Shown here: piece after piece, positions 25,116-34,735 of the stretch
How the letters are laid out: each line of letters begins with the position of its first letter
How positions within the stretch are numbered: position 1 is the stretch's first letter
Origin: Bacteroidota bacterium
GTDB lineage: Bacteria > Bacteroidota > Bacteroidia > Bacteroidales > VadinHA17
NCBI GenBank assembly: GCA_029547705.1
Contig: JAKPOU010000020.1
Coordinates: forward strand, 1-64,000
Reading direction: 5' to 3'
DNA length: 64,000 nucleotides
Notes under the pieces: model-generated
Seen by the model: only the letters and a program-made list of their open reading frames with translations
What the model was told of the DNA's origin: nothing
Databases searched by the model: none
Position numbers and translations under genes: made by a program

Positions 25116-26333
25116 TCAGGATATTATCTCCAGTATTCTGTCATCCAGCATTTTCTGATCCGCAGTAAAGGAAGCCAGTCCGGCAAGACTCAGCAAAGTG
25201 TCAGCCGCAATGCTTCCCTCCCTGATCCTGTCCTTCCACCTGGAATAAACCGGAATCTTTCCGTCCGCGGCAACTGCAGACTTTTCTTCCCTTGTGAGTG
25301 AAGGAAACATGTCGGCACAGCCCTCCTCCCGTGCAATCTGAATGAGTTCAGCTCCCGTCTCCGGAAAATTGTCAGCCAGCCTGTCAACAAGGTTCAGGAC
25401 ATTGTCGTCAACTGTCCAGAACTTTTCAATATGTGCCTCTGCTGCGGAGGCAAACATGCTGACCTCATAGTTCTCATGCATCCTCGGGAAAAATGTTCCC
25501 GGCAGATTCTTCCTGCCTTCCGCGGCAACCCTGGGAGGAATGGTAAAAACGTCTGCTCCGGCAAGCAGTTCAAGCTGACGGTAATTCCTCAGACTGGCAG
25601 CTATCAGCTTTGTCTGCCAGGGATTTTTTGCCGACAGGCCGGTTACCCAGTTCTGTGACGATATTACCGCCATTTCTCCCGCCCCGCTGCCGTCCCCGAG
25701 CTTATTGTCAGCCATAAAGGCACCTATCCTTCCCAGAAATACATTGACATAATCCGGACGTGCCACTCCTGTCACAAGAACATTCTGCCTGGCACTGAAT
25801 TCAAGGGTAAAATTGACGCGAATACCCGCTTCCTTCAGTTTCCTCGCCCCGATAAGCCCCTCTGCCGTGAACGGTACCTTTATCAGAAACTGATCAGGAC
25901 ATAATTCATGAAACCTCCGTCCGTAATATTCAATCGCATCAATATCATTTGCCGCATCAGTGTGCAGTTCCACACTTACCAGCCCGCCGAATCTTGAAGC
26001 AAGACGCAAGCCATGTCTTGCATTGAGAATGAATGCTATCTCTTTTACTCTCTCATTGACAGGCAGATGACTTACCAGATGCTTTGCCTCGCTAATAAGC
26101 ACATCATATATCCCTTTCTGTATCTCATTGTTCAGCAGAGTATTGTTTGTAGTAAGGGCACTCATCTCGGCTGTCCAGTTTGCACCGGCTTCCTCCATGT
26201 CACCGGTATCGAGCCACAGCTCAGTGCCTGTTGCACAAAGGGCAGTCCAGAACGGGTCCTTTTGTGCCACAACACGCCTTTCAATCTCATTCTTCCAGAG
26301 AAAATCGCTTATTCGGGTATTCAGATCTGCCAT
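25116..26333 (-). CDS. Transaldolase family protein
   Basis: 405 residues. Family elements in order: LWLDTGDMEEA (about 38-48), ALTTNNTLLNNEI (about 58-70), a LIKVPFTAEGLIGARKLKEAG stretch (about 150-170) whose Lys forms the Schiff base, and VNFTLEFSARQ followed by FLGRIGAF. This is the classical (TalB/TalA-like) barrel with extra helices at the C-terminus. Transaldolase moves a dihydroxyacetone unit between sugar phosphates in the pentose phosphate pathway; exact substrate use is inferred. The long N-terminus and C-terminus make it bigger than the short TalC form. A minus-strand TAAATTTG box lies about 100 bases upstream (26433-26440), leaving a GC-rich leader. Confidence 0.82.
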   Translation of the reverse strand: MADLNTRISDFLWKNEIERRVVAQKDPFWTALCATGTELWLDTGDMEEAGANWTAEMSALTTNNTLLNNEIQKGIYDVLISEAKHLVSHLPVNERVKEIAFILNARHGLRLASRFGGLVSVELHTDAANDIDAIEYYGRRFHELCPDQFLIKVPFTAEGLIGARKLKEAGIRVNFTLEFSARQNVLVTGVARPDYVNVFLGRIGAFMADNKLGDGSGAGEMAVISSQNWVTGLSAKNPWQTKLIAASLRNYRQLELLAGADVFTIPPRVAAEGRKNLPGTFFPRMHENYEVSMFASAAEAHIEKFWTVDDNVLNLVDRLADNFPETGAELIQIAREEGCADMFPSLTREEKSAVAADGKIPVYSRWKDRIREGSIAADTLLSLAGLASFTADQKMLDDRILEIIS

Positions 26334-26432
26334 AATTTCAAAGTTTTAATTTTTCCTGCTCCCGGTAAGGGATCCGGGATTTTCACCGGTACCAATCCGG
26401 AACTTTCACCTCTCCGCAATTAAAATATTCCG

Positions 26433-26440
26433 CAAATTTA
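26433..26440 (-). promoter_or_regulatory. Possible -7 box for the transaldolase gene
   Basis: Minus-strand TAAATTTG fits TAnnTTTG, about 100 bases upstream of the ATG at 26333. The implied leader has several short CCGG-rich inverted pairs. Low support without a -33 element. Confidence 0.3.
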
Positions 26441-26529
26441 GAGAAATTATTAACTCCCTGTCCGGTCCGGTTTTGATTCCTCCTTCCAATATCATAGCTT
26501 TATCCATCGTTTATCAAATAAAACCCGCC

Positions 26530-27804
26530 ATGAGAATCTTTTCCGCTTTGTCCCTGGTTTTCATTTCCCTTACAATGACTGCCCAGCATAGCTTTAACAG
26601 TTATTTCACCGATAAAGTTCTCCGCTTTGATTACATGCTTGCCGGTAATCATGAAAAAACGCTTGTTTATCCTGTTGGCATGAAGGAGGAGCCTTTCTAC
26701 GGAGGATCAAAAACACAGCTAACCGATCCCTTCGGATACGGCAATTTCAGATATGAGCTCTTTGATCCGGAAACAGGCAGGATCATCTATTCCCGGGGAT
26801 TCTGCACCCTCTTTCAGGAATGGCAGACCACCGCGGAAGCAAAAGTAATGGAACGAAGCTTCTATGAAGTGGCTACCATGCCATTTCCCAGGAACAAATC
26901 AGGGTTCGTGCTGAGCCGCCGTATTGAAGATGGCTCATTTTCAAAAATCTACGAAACACTGATAGATCCGGATGATTATTTTATCAGAAAGGAAAAACCT
27001 GCCGGTGTGGAGGCAACTAAAATCATTTATTCGGGGGATCCTGCCGTGAATGTCGATCTGGCCTTCATCGCGGAAGGCTATACAGCCGCTGAAATGCCGA
27101 AATTCAGGGAGGATGTGAAACGAATAAGCGGTATCCTTCTTTCGGAAGCACCTTTTAATGAATACAGGGATAAATTCAATATCTGGGCCGTGGAGGCAGT
27201 TTCAGCAGAATCGGGTACTGATATACCCGGTGAAGGAATCTATGTTTCCACCATACTGAACTCAAGTTTTTACACCTTTGACCTTGACCGTTACCTGACT
27301 ACCCTGGACATAAAGACCGTGAATGATCTTGCCGCCGTTGTGCCGCACGACAATATAATCATACTCATCAACAGCGACAGGTACGGCGGTGGCGGAGTCT
27401 ATAACTACTACAGCTGTACAACCACGGATAACCCCTTGTCAGATCACGTGTTCATCCATGAACTGGGACATGGATTTGCAGGACTGGCTGATGAATACTA
27501 TTCCTCAACAGTTTCCTATGAAAATTTCTATGCCTTTGATGTGGAACCCTGGGAGCCCAATATAACAACGCTGGTGGATTTCGGCAGCAAATGGAAGAAT
27601 ATGATTGCAGGGGGCACTCCGGTGCCGACCCCGGCAAATGCCGGATACAGGGGCAAGGTTGGTGTTTTTGAGGGTGCCGGCTATTCAGCCAGGGGAATCT
27701 ATCGCCCCCAGATGGAATGCACAATGAAAAGCAGTACTCCTTCAGGCTTTTGTGCTGTCTGCCGAAAAGCCGTAAGGGAAATGATAGAGTTTTATATTAA
27801 ATAA
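26530..27804 (+). CDS. M64 family metallopeptidase (IgA peptidase M64)
   Basis: 424 residues from the ATG at 26530, which gives a clean signal peptide (MRIFSALSLVFISLTMTAQ); the frame is open to a TTG at 26473 but adds no signal. An N-terminal beta-rich M64_N domain (about 20-150) precedes the catalytic domain. The zinc site is HELGHGFAGLADEYY, the extended HExxHxxxGxxD/E form. The C-terminal part has a CTMKSSTPSGFCAVC segment, likely disulfide-linked. Members cleave immunoglobulin A in gut isolates, but the family is broad and environmental versions have unknown targets. Periplasmic or secreted. Stop one base from the convergent SPOR gene. Confidence 0.87.
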   Translation: MRIFSALSLVFISLTMTAQHSFNSYFTDKVLRFDYMLAGNHEKTLVYPVGMKEEPFYGGSKTQLTDPFGYGNFRYELFDPETGRIIYSRGFCTLFQEWQTTAEAKVMERSFYEVATMPFPRNKSGFVLSRRIEDGSFSKIYETLIDPDDYFIRKEKPAGVEATKIIYSGDPAVNVDLAFIAEGYTAAEMPKFREDVKRISGILLSEAPFNEYRDKFNIWAVEAVSAESGTDIPGEGIYVSTILNSSFYTFDLDRYLTTLDIKTVNDLAAVVPHDNIIILINSDRYGGGGVYNYYSCTTTDNPLSDHVFIHELGHGFAGLADEYYSSTVSYENFYAFDVEPWEPNITTLVDFGSKWKNMIAGGTPVPTPANAGYRGKVGVFEGAGYSARGIYRPQMECTMKSSTPSGFCAVCRKAVREMIEFYIK

Positions 27805-27805
27805 A

Positions 27806-28792
27806 TCATTTCAGGCTGTTGAAGAGCTGCTTTGCCGTTTCAACGGGAATCTCCTTCTTTCCCAGCCAGGCAGCAACCTTAGCTTCGCGGTAACCGTTCC
27901 TGACCAGAAGATCAGCATAATCCACGGCACTCTGATAGGTAATGAAATTCCCTATAAGATAGACAATCATGCCGTCAGGAAGGGTTTCAACATCAAGTCC
28001 GCGTGATCCGGAAAGCTTCTTCATTTCATCATATACCCCCTCTCCCACGGGCTTCATGCTGCGTATCACCTCAACCCTGAAAGACAATGTGGGAGGAACT
28101 GTATCCGCCTCTATGTCCTTCACCACAGCTTCATCCGGAGTGAAGGGAATAACGCCCCACTCCTTCTCAAGAATCCTTGCCCTTTCCATTGTAACGGGCC
28201 TGCCTCCGGAAAAGGGTACAAGAAAAGCATCCCTGAAACCCTTCTCTCTTACCTGCACGAGTGCAGCCCTTGCATCATCCGCCTTGCGGAACATACCTGC
28301 ATAATAGGTTGTCATTCCGGTTCCGGGATTCCTTATGCCATATACCGGGGCAAGACCCTTGAAATATTCAGTGGTTACCGGATTACGGAAAACAGCCACC
28401 TGTATCCTGTATATGAGACCCGGCGGATGAACCGGATTTATTTCAATCTTCTCCGCCTTGTCGTGAAGCACCGGTGCATCCGTCCTGAACAAGGCAAGGA
28501 CACCCGACAGCGACTGCTGACTGACAGCTTTTGCAACATGGTTGTGAACAGCAATTTCCTGTCCGCTGCCGAAGAGACCACCGCTTTCACCGCCTGCAGG
28601 GAATCCTGCATACTGAAGATCACTGAACAATGAATCTCCTTTCCGGAAAGAACCGGGATTAACCTGCGCGTCTGAATTCCGGACCAGGGTAAACGAAAGA
28701 AATACCAGGGCTGTCAGAAAAATAAAAAGTGACGCTGATTTCCTTCCGGAACAGCCCTCAGCTAATCTCCATTGTTCTTTATCCGGTTTCAC
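27806..28792 (-). CDS. Membrane-anchored protein with two SPOR-like repeats
   Basis: 328 residues from a GTG at 28792; no better ATG precedes the hydrophobic segment (about 20-40), which acts as signal or anchor. Two regions have the SPOR pattern of R-I/V-Q/E-V, F..L, Y.G.F and a repeated 'A...L...G...A': 'GLIYRIQVAVFRNPV' onward (about 125-195) and 'LSFRVEVIRSMKPV' onward (about 235-310). SPOR domains bind denuded septal peptidoglycan. It may take part in cell division or envelope maintenance; this is inference. Divergent from bcp. Confidence 0.65.
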   Translation of the reverse strand: MKPDKEQWRLAEGCSGRKSASLFIFLTALVFLSFTLVRNSDAQVNPGSFRKGDSLFSDLQYAGFPAGGESGGLFGSGQEIAVHNHVAKAVSQQSLSGVLALFRTDAPVLHDKAEKIEINPVHPPGLIYRIQVAVFRNPVTTEYFKGLAPVYGIRNPGTGMTTYYAGMFRKADDARAALVQVREKGFRDAFLVPFSGGRPVTMERARILEKEWGVIPFTPDEAVVKDIEADTVPPTLSFRVEVIRSMKPVGEGVYDEMKKLSGSRGLDVETLPDGMIVYLIGNFITYQSAVDYADLLVRNGYREAKVAAWLGKKEIPVETAKQLFNSLK

Positions 28793-28933
28793 AATATATT
28801 AATTTTCATTTATTTACAGATTTCCGGCCGGGATCTGTTCTGTTATTGCAATTAATAACAAAATATCAGCTTCCCTATAGGAATACGATTCAAACTTCGT
28901 AAATTTACCCGTAATAACAAAATTACCAAACCC

Positions 28934-29395
28934 ATGGGTGAATTAAAAGAAGGAATGAAAGCACCTTCATTTGAAGGAAGAGATCAGGATGGCAATATCG
29001 TCAGACTTTCAGATTTTAAGGGCAGGAAGCTGGTGCTGTATTTTTATCCGAAGGATAATACTCCGGGATGTACTGCACAGGCATGCAATCTGAGGGACAA
29101 CTATGACAGTCTCCTGAATGAGGGATTTGCCGTTGTCGGAATAAGCAAGGACAGTGAAGCTTCCCATAAAAAATTCGCGGGAAAATATTCCCTCCCATTC
29201 CCGCTCATTGCAGACACATCAAAAAAGATACATGAGGATTACGGAGTGTGGAAACAAAAGAGCCTTTACGGCAAAACCTTTTTCGGAACAGCAAGAACCA
29301 CATTCATAATTGACGAAGAGGGGACAATTGAAAAAATAATTTCCAGAGTCAACACCAGGGAACACTCCGGACAAATTTTAAAAACATTAAAGTAA
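28934..29395 (+). CDS. bcp: Thioredoxin-dependent peroxiredoxin, Bcp/PrxQ
   Basis: 153 residues. The thioredoxin fold carries the peroxidatic cysteine in [12 protein letters not shown] (C46) and the resolving C51 five residues later, the alpha-helix-type PrxQ arrangement. It reduces hydrogen and organic peroxides in the cytoplasm. recA starts 11 bases downstream, so the two are likely co-transcribed. Only a near-match TAAATTTA box was seen upstream. Confidence 0.93.
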   Translation: MGELKEGMKAPSFEGRDQDGNIVRLSDFKGRKLVLYFYPKDNTPGCTAQACNLRDNYDSLLNEGFAVVGISKDSEASHKKFAGKYSLPFPLIADTSKKIHEDYGVWKQKSLYGKTFFGTARTTFIIDEEGTIEKIISRVNTREHSGQILKTLK

Positions 29396-29406
29396 CAATC
29401 AGCAAT

Positions 29407-30417
29407 ATGAATAACACAAGAAAAGAAATTGACAAGGAAAAGCTTAAAGCCCTGGAGGTAACAATAGGCAAGATTGAGAAGGATTTCGGCAAGGGTACGA
29501 TAATGAAGCTTGGCGATCAGGCCATTGAAAATATCCAGGTCATCCCGACCGGATCAATAGGTCTCGATGCAGCTCTCGGTATCGGGGGACTGCCGCGCGG
29601 ACGGGTTATAGAAATCTATGGTCCGGAAGCTTCCGGAAAAACCACCCTGGCAATACATGCAATCGCCGAAGCACAGAAAAACGGGGGAATTGCAGCAATC
29701 ATCGACGCGGAACATACCTTCGACAGAAACTATGCGGAAAAACTCGGGGTGGATGTCGAAAACCTCCTTATCTCACAACCGGATAACGGGGAACAGGCCC
29801 TCGAAATAACCGATAATCTTATACGCTCCGGGGCCCTCGATATAGTTGTGATTGACTCGGTCGCAGCCCTGACCCCCAAAGCCGAAATCGAAGGCGAAAT
29901 GGGAGATTCAAAAATGGGCCTCCAGGCCAGACTGATGTCACAGGCCCTGAGAAAACTTACAGCCAATATAAGTAAAACCAACACCTCCTGCATCTTCATC
30001 AACCAGCTCAGGGAAAAAATCGGGATCATGTTCGGGAACCCCGAAACCACAACAGGAGGAAATGCACTTAAGTTCTATTCCTCAGTGAGACTCGACATAA
30101 GAAAGACAAGCCAGCTGAAGGACGGTGAGGAAATAATCGGCAGCAGGACAAGAGTCAAGATTGTCAAGAATAAACTTGCGCCGCCATTCAAGAAAGCCGA
30201 TTTTGATATTCTGTACGGCGAGGGAATATCGCAGCTTGGCGAAATCATTGACCTCGGAACAGACTTTAACATTATCAGAAAAAGCGGGTCGTGGTACAGC
30301 TATAATGAAACCAGGATAGGCCAGGGAAGAGAGGCAGTGAAGCAGATCCTCAGGGATAATCCGGAACTGTATGATGAACTTAAAACAAAGGTTACTGAAG
30401 CACTTAAAAATCAATAA
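29407..30417 (+). CDS. recA: Recombinase RecA
   Basis: 336 residues. Walker [13 protein letters not shown]-like [16 protein letters not shown] (Ala replaced by Thr in the usual DAEHA), Walker [19 protein letters not shown], the L2 region with [27 protein letters not shown] and the C-terminal [15 protein letters not shown] are all present. RecA forms filaments on single-stranded DNA, performs strand exchange and triggers LexA cleavage. The C-terminal acidic tail is short. It follows bcp by 11 bases; no LexA-type operator was recognised. UvrA is encoded 4.3 kb further on the other strand. Confidence 0.97.
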   Translation: MNNTRKEIDKEKLKALEVTIGKIEKDFGKGTIMKLGDQAIENIQVIPTGSIGLDAALGIGGLPRGRVIEIYGPEASGKTTLAIHAIAEAQKNGGIAAIIDAEHTFDRNYAEKLGVDVENLLISQPDNGEQALEITDNLIRSGALDIVVIDSVAALTPKAEIEGEMGDSKMGLQARLMSQALRKLTANISKTNTSCIFINQLREKIGIMFGNPETTTGGNALKFYSSVRLDIRKTSQLKDGEEIIGSRTRVKIVKNKLAPPFKKADFDILYGEGISQLGEIIDLGTDFNIIRKSGSWYSYNETRIGQGREAVKQILRDNPELYDELKTKVTEALKNQ

Positions 30418-30434
30418 TTTAAAATATCATTCCG

Positions 30435-32495
30435 ATGAATAAATATCTTTTGCCCGCAGTTCTTGCGGCTGTACTTGCTATTGCTTCATGCAGGGACAAA
30501 ACCGGGGAAGGAAGGGATAACGGCAGTATCCGCTTCTCTAACGAACTGACCAGGGAGGAAAAATCTGCAGGGAAAATGACTCCGGAAATACTCTGGAAAT
30601 TCGGCCGCCTGGGATCTTTCGACCTTTCACCCGACGGAAAGGAAATACTGTATACCGTAACGGATATTGATGTAAAAACTGAAGCAAGGAGGACAAACAT
30701 TTTCAGAATGCCTTCATCCGGAGGCGATCCCGTCCTGGTCAGCGAAGGAGGAAGTTCACCCAGGTGGTTCGACAACGGCCGTTCAATAGCCTTTGTTAAG
30801 AACGGCCGGCTGATGGCAATGAAAGCTGACGGATCGGAAATGACGGAAGTGGAAGGCCTGGATAATTTTGAAAGCTACAGCATTTCTCCTGCCGGAGACA
30901 GGATTCTCTTTACCAGAAGGGTGAAACTCGACAGGACGGCAAATGAAAAATATAACCTCCCAAAAGCAAGGGTGAGGATAATCGACGACCTGATGTACCG
31001 GCACTGGAACTACTGGAGCGATTATTCCTACAGTCATATTTTCGTGGCTTCATTCAACGGAAAGAGAGTATCGGGGGAAAAGGATATAATGGAAGGGCAG
31101 AGATATGAGTCTCCCACCGCACCATTCTTTGACGACAGTGAAATAGCCTGGAGCCCCGACGGCAGATATATTGCCTATACCTCAAAAAGAATGACCGGAA
31201 GAGATTATGCCCGCAGCACGAATACCGACATTTTCCTATATGATATTTCATCGGGAAAGGAAATAAACATCTCGGAAAAAAATCACGGCTACGACAAATA
31301 CCCGGTGTTCTCGCCCGACGGTTCCAAAATCGCATTCCAGAGTATGGAAAGGGATGGATATGAATCAGATCTGGAACGTCTGTTCATCTATGACATCAGT
31401 TCGGGAAAAGCCGTCAGGCTTAACAGATCATGGGATTATGACGTGGAAAATATTAACTGGGCCGGCAATTCCTCCCTGTATTTCACATGCGCCTACCATG
31501 GAACGATACAGATATTCAGGACAGATACCGGCGGCGGGGAGGTTGTCAGAGTGACAGAAGGCGTACATGACCTTGGACCGGTAATGCTGAGATCGGGAAT
31601 TCTTGTCTCCGGACTGCAGTCAATGTCCATGGCTCCGGAACTGGCGGCTGTCGATCTTTCAACCGGATCGGTGAAACAAATAAGTTTCATCAACAAAAAC
31701 ATTTACGATGCGGTTAAAATGGGAAGGACGGAGGAAAAACACATAAGAACCAAAGACAATGAGGATATGCATATGTGGGTAATCTATCCGCCCGATTTTG
31801 ACCCCTCACGGAAATATCCTGCATTGCTTTTCTGCAAGGGCGGCCCCCAGGGTCCGCTGAGCCAGAGCTGGTCATACCGCTGGAACTACCAGCTGATGGC
31901 AGCAAGGGGATATATCGTCATTGCCCCCAACAGGCGGGGCAGCTCAGGCTTCGGACAAAAATGGAAGGAACAGATCTCAGGGGACTACGGCGGGAAAAAT
32001 ATCCAGGACTATCTTGATGCCACCGATGCAATGGCAAGGGAACCCTATGTCGACAAAAACCGGATTGGTGCCGTGGGTGCCAGCTACGGAGGCACTTCCG
32101 TCTTCTACCTTGCAGGAATGCACGGGGGAAGATTCAACGCCTTCATTTCACACTGCGGCATGTATAATTTCGTCAGCTGGTACGGATCAACCGAAGAACT
32201 GTGGTTTGCCGACAAGGATATAGAAGGTCCCTACTGGAACCTGCCTAAAAGCTACCAGTATTCCCCGCATCTGATGGCAGCAAACTGGGATACGCCCATC
32301 CTGATAATTGTCGGTGCAAACGATTACAGGATTCCGTATACACAAAGCCTGGAAGCCTTCACTGCAGCCCAGCTGAATAACGTGCCCTCAAGGCTGCTGT
32401 TCTTCGAAGACGAAGGACACTGGATACTCAGACCCCAGAATGCCATGATCTGGCAGAATGAATTCTTCAGCTGGCTGGATACTTACCTTCAGTAA
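30435..32495 (+). CDS. S9 family peptidase (prolyl oligopeptidase type), lipoprotein
   Basis: 686 residues. The signal ends in IASC, cysteine at 19. Residues about 50-400 form a beta-propeller with repeated WSPDGRYIAYTS-, FSPDGSKIAF- and SPDGKEIL-type units (PD40/TolB-like). The C-terminal alpha/beta hydrolase carries the triad: Ser in GASYGGT, Asp in GANDYRIPY and His in DEGHWI. S9C-type enzymes of this layout cleave acylaminoacyl- or dipeptidyl- residues from short peptides. Surface or periplasmic, part of peptide scavenging. Alone on the plus strand after recA with a 17-base gap. Confidence 0.9.
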   Translation: MNKYLLPAVLAAVLAIASCRDKTGEGRDNGSIRFSNELTREEKSAGKMTPEILWKFGRLGSFDLSPDGKEILYTVTDIDVKTEARRTNIFRMPSSGGDPVLVSEGGSSPRWFDNGRSIAFVKNGRLMAMKADGSEMTEVEGLDNFESYSISPAGDRILFTRRVKLDRTANEKYNLPKARVRIIDDLMYRHWNYWSDYSYSHIFVASFNGKRVSGEKDIMEGQRYESPTAPFFDDSEIAWSPDGRYIAYTSKRMTGRDYARSTNTDIFLYDISSGKEINISEKNHGYDKYPVFSPDGSKIAFQSMERDGYESDLERLFIYDISSGKAVRLNRSWDYDVENINWAGNSSLYFTCAYHGTIQIFRTDTGGGEVVRVTEGVHDLGPVMLRSGILVSGLQSMSMAPELAAVDLSTGSVKQISFINKNIYDAVKMGRTEEKHIRTKDNEDMHMWVIYPPDFDPSRKYPALLFCKGGPQGPLSQSWSYRWNYQLMAARGYIVIAPNRRGSSGFGQKWKEQISGDYGGKNIQDYLDATDAMAREPYVDKNRIGAVGASYGGTSVFYLAGMHGGRFNAFISHCGMYNFVSWYGSTEELWFADKDIEGPYWNLPKSYQYSPHLMAANWDTPILIIVGANDYRIPYTQSLEAFTAAQLNNVPSRLLFFEDEGHWILRPQNAMIWQNEFFSWLDTYLQ

Positions 32496-32505
32496 AAGGA
32501 CTGTA

Positions 32506-33435
32506 TTAACCCTTCAGCAAACGCAGTATCTCCGCGGCTCTTTCATCCGCCGGCAGTTCTCCGTCAATCCAGTGGATGATAGTCCCCCTGCGTTCCATGC
32601 CCCGGAACCAGGTCATCTGCCTCTTTGCAAACTGATGAATTGCAGTCTCCAGCTTCCTGAACATGGTCTCATAGTCAATATCCCCACTCAGGTATAAAGT
32701 AATGTACTTGTATTCAAGTCCGTAATAAATAAGGTCCTCCTCATCAATACCCCCGGCCAGGAGATCCCTTACCTCATCTATCATACCCGATTCGAGACGC
32801 TGCCGGAGCCTGGCCGTTATCCTTCTCCTACGGCTTTCCCTGTCGGTGGAAATGGCTGCAATAAGGTATTTCAGGCGGGGGAAGGACAGCTCATTAAAAG
32901 CAGCAGCCTCCCGGTACGTCTCTATCTCTATTGCCCTTACAGCACGCTTCCTGGTATCGATGTCGGTAATATTGTGCAGCCGTTTGTATGATGACAGGAT
33001 TCTGACAAGGTCAGCCATCGGTTTCTTTACAAGTTCAGCCCTGAGAGCGGGATCGGGAGGCACTTCAGGCAGACTGTAGGACGAAACGATGCTGTCGATA
33101 TACATTCCCGAACCTCCGCATAACACCGGGAATACATTTCTGCTCTTCAGATCATTGTAAACCCTCAGGAAATCCTTCCGGTATTCAAATAAATTGTACT
33201 TCGACCCTGCCTCAGCTATGTCGATGAGATGAAACGGGATGCGCTTCCCCCCCACAATATAGTCATCATAGTCCTTGCCCGTTCCCAGATCCATTCCCCG
33301 GTAAACCTGCCTCGAATCGGCACTGATGATTTCCCCGCCCAGGCGGTCCGCCACAAGGGCGGCAGTTGCAGTTTTCCCCGATGCAGTCGGTCCGGTGATG
33401 ATCAAAATATCATATTCCGCATTTCCATCCGGCAT
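32506..33435 (-). CDS. miaA: tRNA dimethylallyltransferase MiaA
   Basis: 309 residues. P-loop ITGPTASGKTATAALVADRL, the DSRQVYRGMDLGTGK segment and the 'IPFHLID' motif are typical, followed by VLCGGSGMYIDSIV and QFAKRQMTWFR near the end. MiaA adds a dimethylallyl group to A37 of tRNAs reading UNN codons. Divergent from smpB, convergent with the S9 peptidase. No miaB in the window. Confidence 0.95.
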   Translation of the reverse strand: MPDGNAEYDILIITGPTASGKTATAALVADRLGGEIISADSRQVYRGMDLGTGKDYDDYIVGGKRIPFHLIDIAEAGSKYNLFEYRKDFLRVYNDLKSRNVFPVLCGGSGMYIDSIVSSYSLPEVPPDPALRAELVKKPMADLVRILSSYKRLHNITDIDTRKRAVRAIEIETYREAAAFNELSFPRLKYLIAAISTDRESRRRRITARLRQRLESGMIDEVRDLLAGGIDEEDLIYYGLEYKYITLYLSGDIDYETMFRKLETAIHQFAKRQMTWFRGMERRGTIIHWIDGELPADERAAEILRLLKG

Positions 33436-33483
33436 TGGGAAAAAGAGATTTTTTTTGGAACAGGCAATTTACTAAAAAAAGAG

Positions 33484-33491
33484 TATTTTTG
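33484..33491 (+). promoter_or_regulatory. -7 box for smpB
   Basis: TATTTTTG fits TAnnTTTG and is 21 bases before the ATG at 33513; it argues against the longer frame from 33435. Confidence 0.45.
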
Positions 33492-33512
33492 AACCTCCCA
33501 GGAATCAGAAAG

Positions 33513-33971
33513 ATGAAAAGGCAGTCAGGAAATATTGTGATCAAAAACAGAAAAGCTTCCCATGATTATGAGTTTCTTGAGAAATTCACGGCAGGAATGG
33601 TCCTTACGGGAACGGAAATAAAATCAATAAGACTGGGAAAGGCCGCACTGGTGGATTCATATTGCTTTTTCAGCAACAGCGAATTGTTCATCAGGGGAAT
33701 GCATATAGCCGAATATTACTGGGGAAATCTGAATAACCACGATCCCGTGAGGGACAGAAAACTGCTGCTGACAAAAAGGGAACTCAGAAGGATTGAAAGA
33801 AAGGTAAAGGAATCCGGCCTTACCATTATAGCAACAAAAGTGTTTATTACAGGAAAAGGACTTGCCAAGGCCGAAATTGCCATTGCCAGGGGAAAGAAGG
33901 AATATGACAAGAGGGAGACCATCAAACGCAGAGACAGCGAAAGGGAACTGGACAGGATGATGAAAAAATAA
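33513..33971 (+). CDS. smpB: SsrA-binding protein SmpB
   Basis: 152 residues from the ATG at 33513; the frame is open upstream to a TTG at 33435 but the extension is not family-like and would cover the promoter. Typical elements: NRKASHDYEFLEKFTAGMVL, LTGTEIKSIRLGKAAL, HIAEYYWGN and the C-terminal basic tail GKKEYDKRETIKRRDSERE. SmpB delivers tmRNA to stalled ribosomes. The tmRNA gene itself was not found in the window. Divergent from miaA. Confidence 0.95.
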   Translation: MKRQSGNIVIKNRKASHDYEFLEKFTAGMVLTGTEIKSIRLGKAALVDSYCFFSNSELFIRGMHIAEYYWGNLNNHDPVRDRKLLLTKRELRRIERKVKESGLTIIATKVFITGKGLAKAEIAIARGKKEYDKRETIKRRDSERELDRMMKK

Positions 33972-33980
33972 TCCCGGCTA

Positions 33981-34700
33981 TCAGAAGTTGGGGCTCAGCA
34001 GGTATCTTGAATAGAATTTCGAAATGGTGTCAACCGCCTCGTCAGCAGTATCCACAACAGTGAACAGACTGAGATCCTCGGGGAAAATATTGCTTTCCTC
34101 CTGAAGCATTACGTTTTCTATCCAGTCAACCAGCCCCTTCCAGTATTTTGCCCCTACCAGAATAATCGGAAACTTGCCTATCTTGCGAGTCTGGATAAGT
34201 GTCAGGGCTTCGAAAAGCTCATCAAAGGTGCCAAAGCCTCCCGGAAGGACTATAAATCCCTGGGCATACTTCATGAACATCACCTTCCGCACAAAAAAAT
34301 GATCAAAGGTGATCAGCTTGTCAGCATCAATATAGGCATTCGGTTTTTGTTCAAACGGAAGATCTATGTTTATCCCTACCGATTTCCCGTTTCCGCGTTT
34401 TGCTCCCTTGTTTGCGGCTTCCATTATTCCCGGACCTCCTCCGGTGATCACGCCGTAACCGTTCTGTGTGAGCTTGAATGCAATCTCCTCGGCCATCCGG
34501 TAGTATTTGTCATTGTGATGAGTTCTTGCGGATCCGAAGATGGAAACACAGGGCCCGATCCTTGCCAGCTTTTCAAATCCTTCTACCAGCTCTGAAATTA
34601 TTTTGAATACCCTCCACGAATCAGTAGTGTGAATCTCGTTCCATGTCTTCTCCGTAAAAGCATCCCTGATCAGATCAGCCGGTTTATCGTTTTTTCCCAT
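33981..34700 (-). CDS. LOG family nucleotide phosphoribohydrolase-like protein
   Basis: 239 residues. Rossmann-like fold with FGSARTHHNDKYY, VITGGGPGIMEAANKGA, and the catalytic motif LPGGFGTFDELFEAL (PGGxGTxxE). LOG-type enzymes split nucleoside monophosphates to base plus ribose 5-phosphate and are often mis-annotated as lysine decarboxylase. Ten bases separate it from the convergent smpB; its promoter box lies in the 35-base gap after uvrA. Confidence 0.9.
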   Translation of the reverse strand: MGKNDKPADLIRDAFTEKTWNEIHTTDSWRVFKIISELVEGFEKLARIGPCVSIFGSARTHHNDKYYRMAEEIAFKLTQNGYGVITGGGPGIMEAANKGAKRGNGKSVGINIDLPFEQKPNAYIDADKLITFDHFFVRKVMFMKYAQGFIVLPGGFGTFDELFEALTLIQTRKIGKFPIILVGAKYWKGLVDWIENVMLQEESNIFPEDLSLFTVVDTADEAVDTISKFYSRYLLSPNF

Positions 34701-34721
34701 ACTATTCTATTTAAAGGATTC

Positions 34722-34729
34722 CAAATATA
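34722..34729 (-). promoter_or_regulatory. -7 box for the LOG gene
   Basis: Minus-strand TATATTTG fits TAnnTTTG, 21 bases upstream of the ATG at 34700, in the short gap after uvrA. Confidence 0.5.
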
Positions 34730-34735
34730 TAAAAA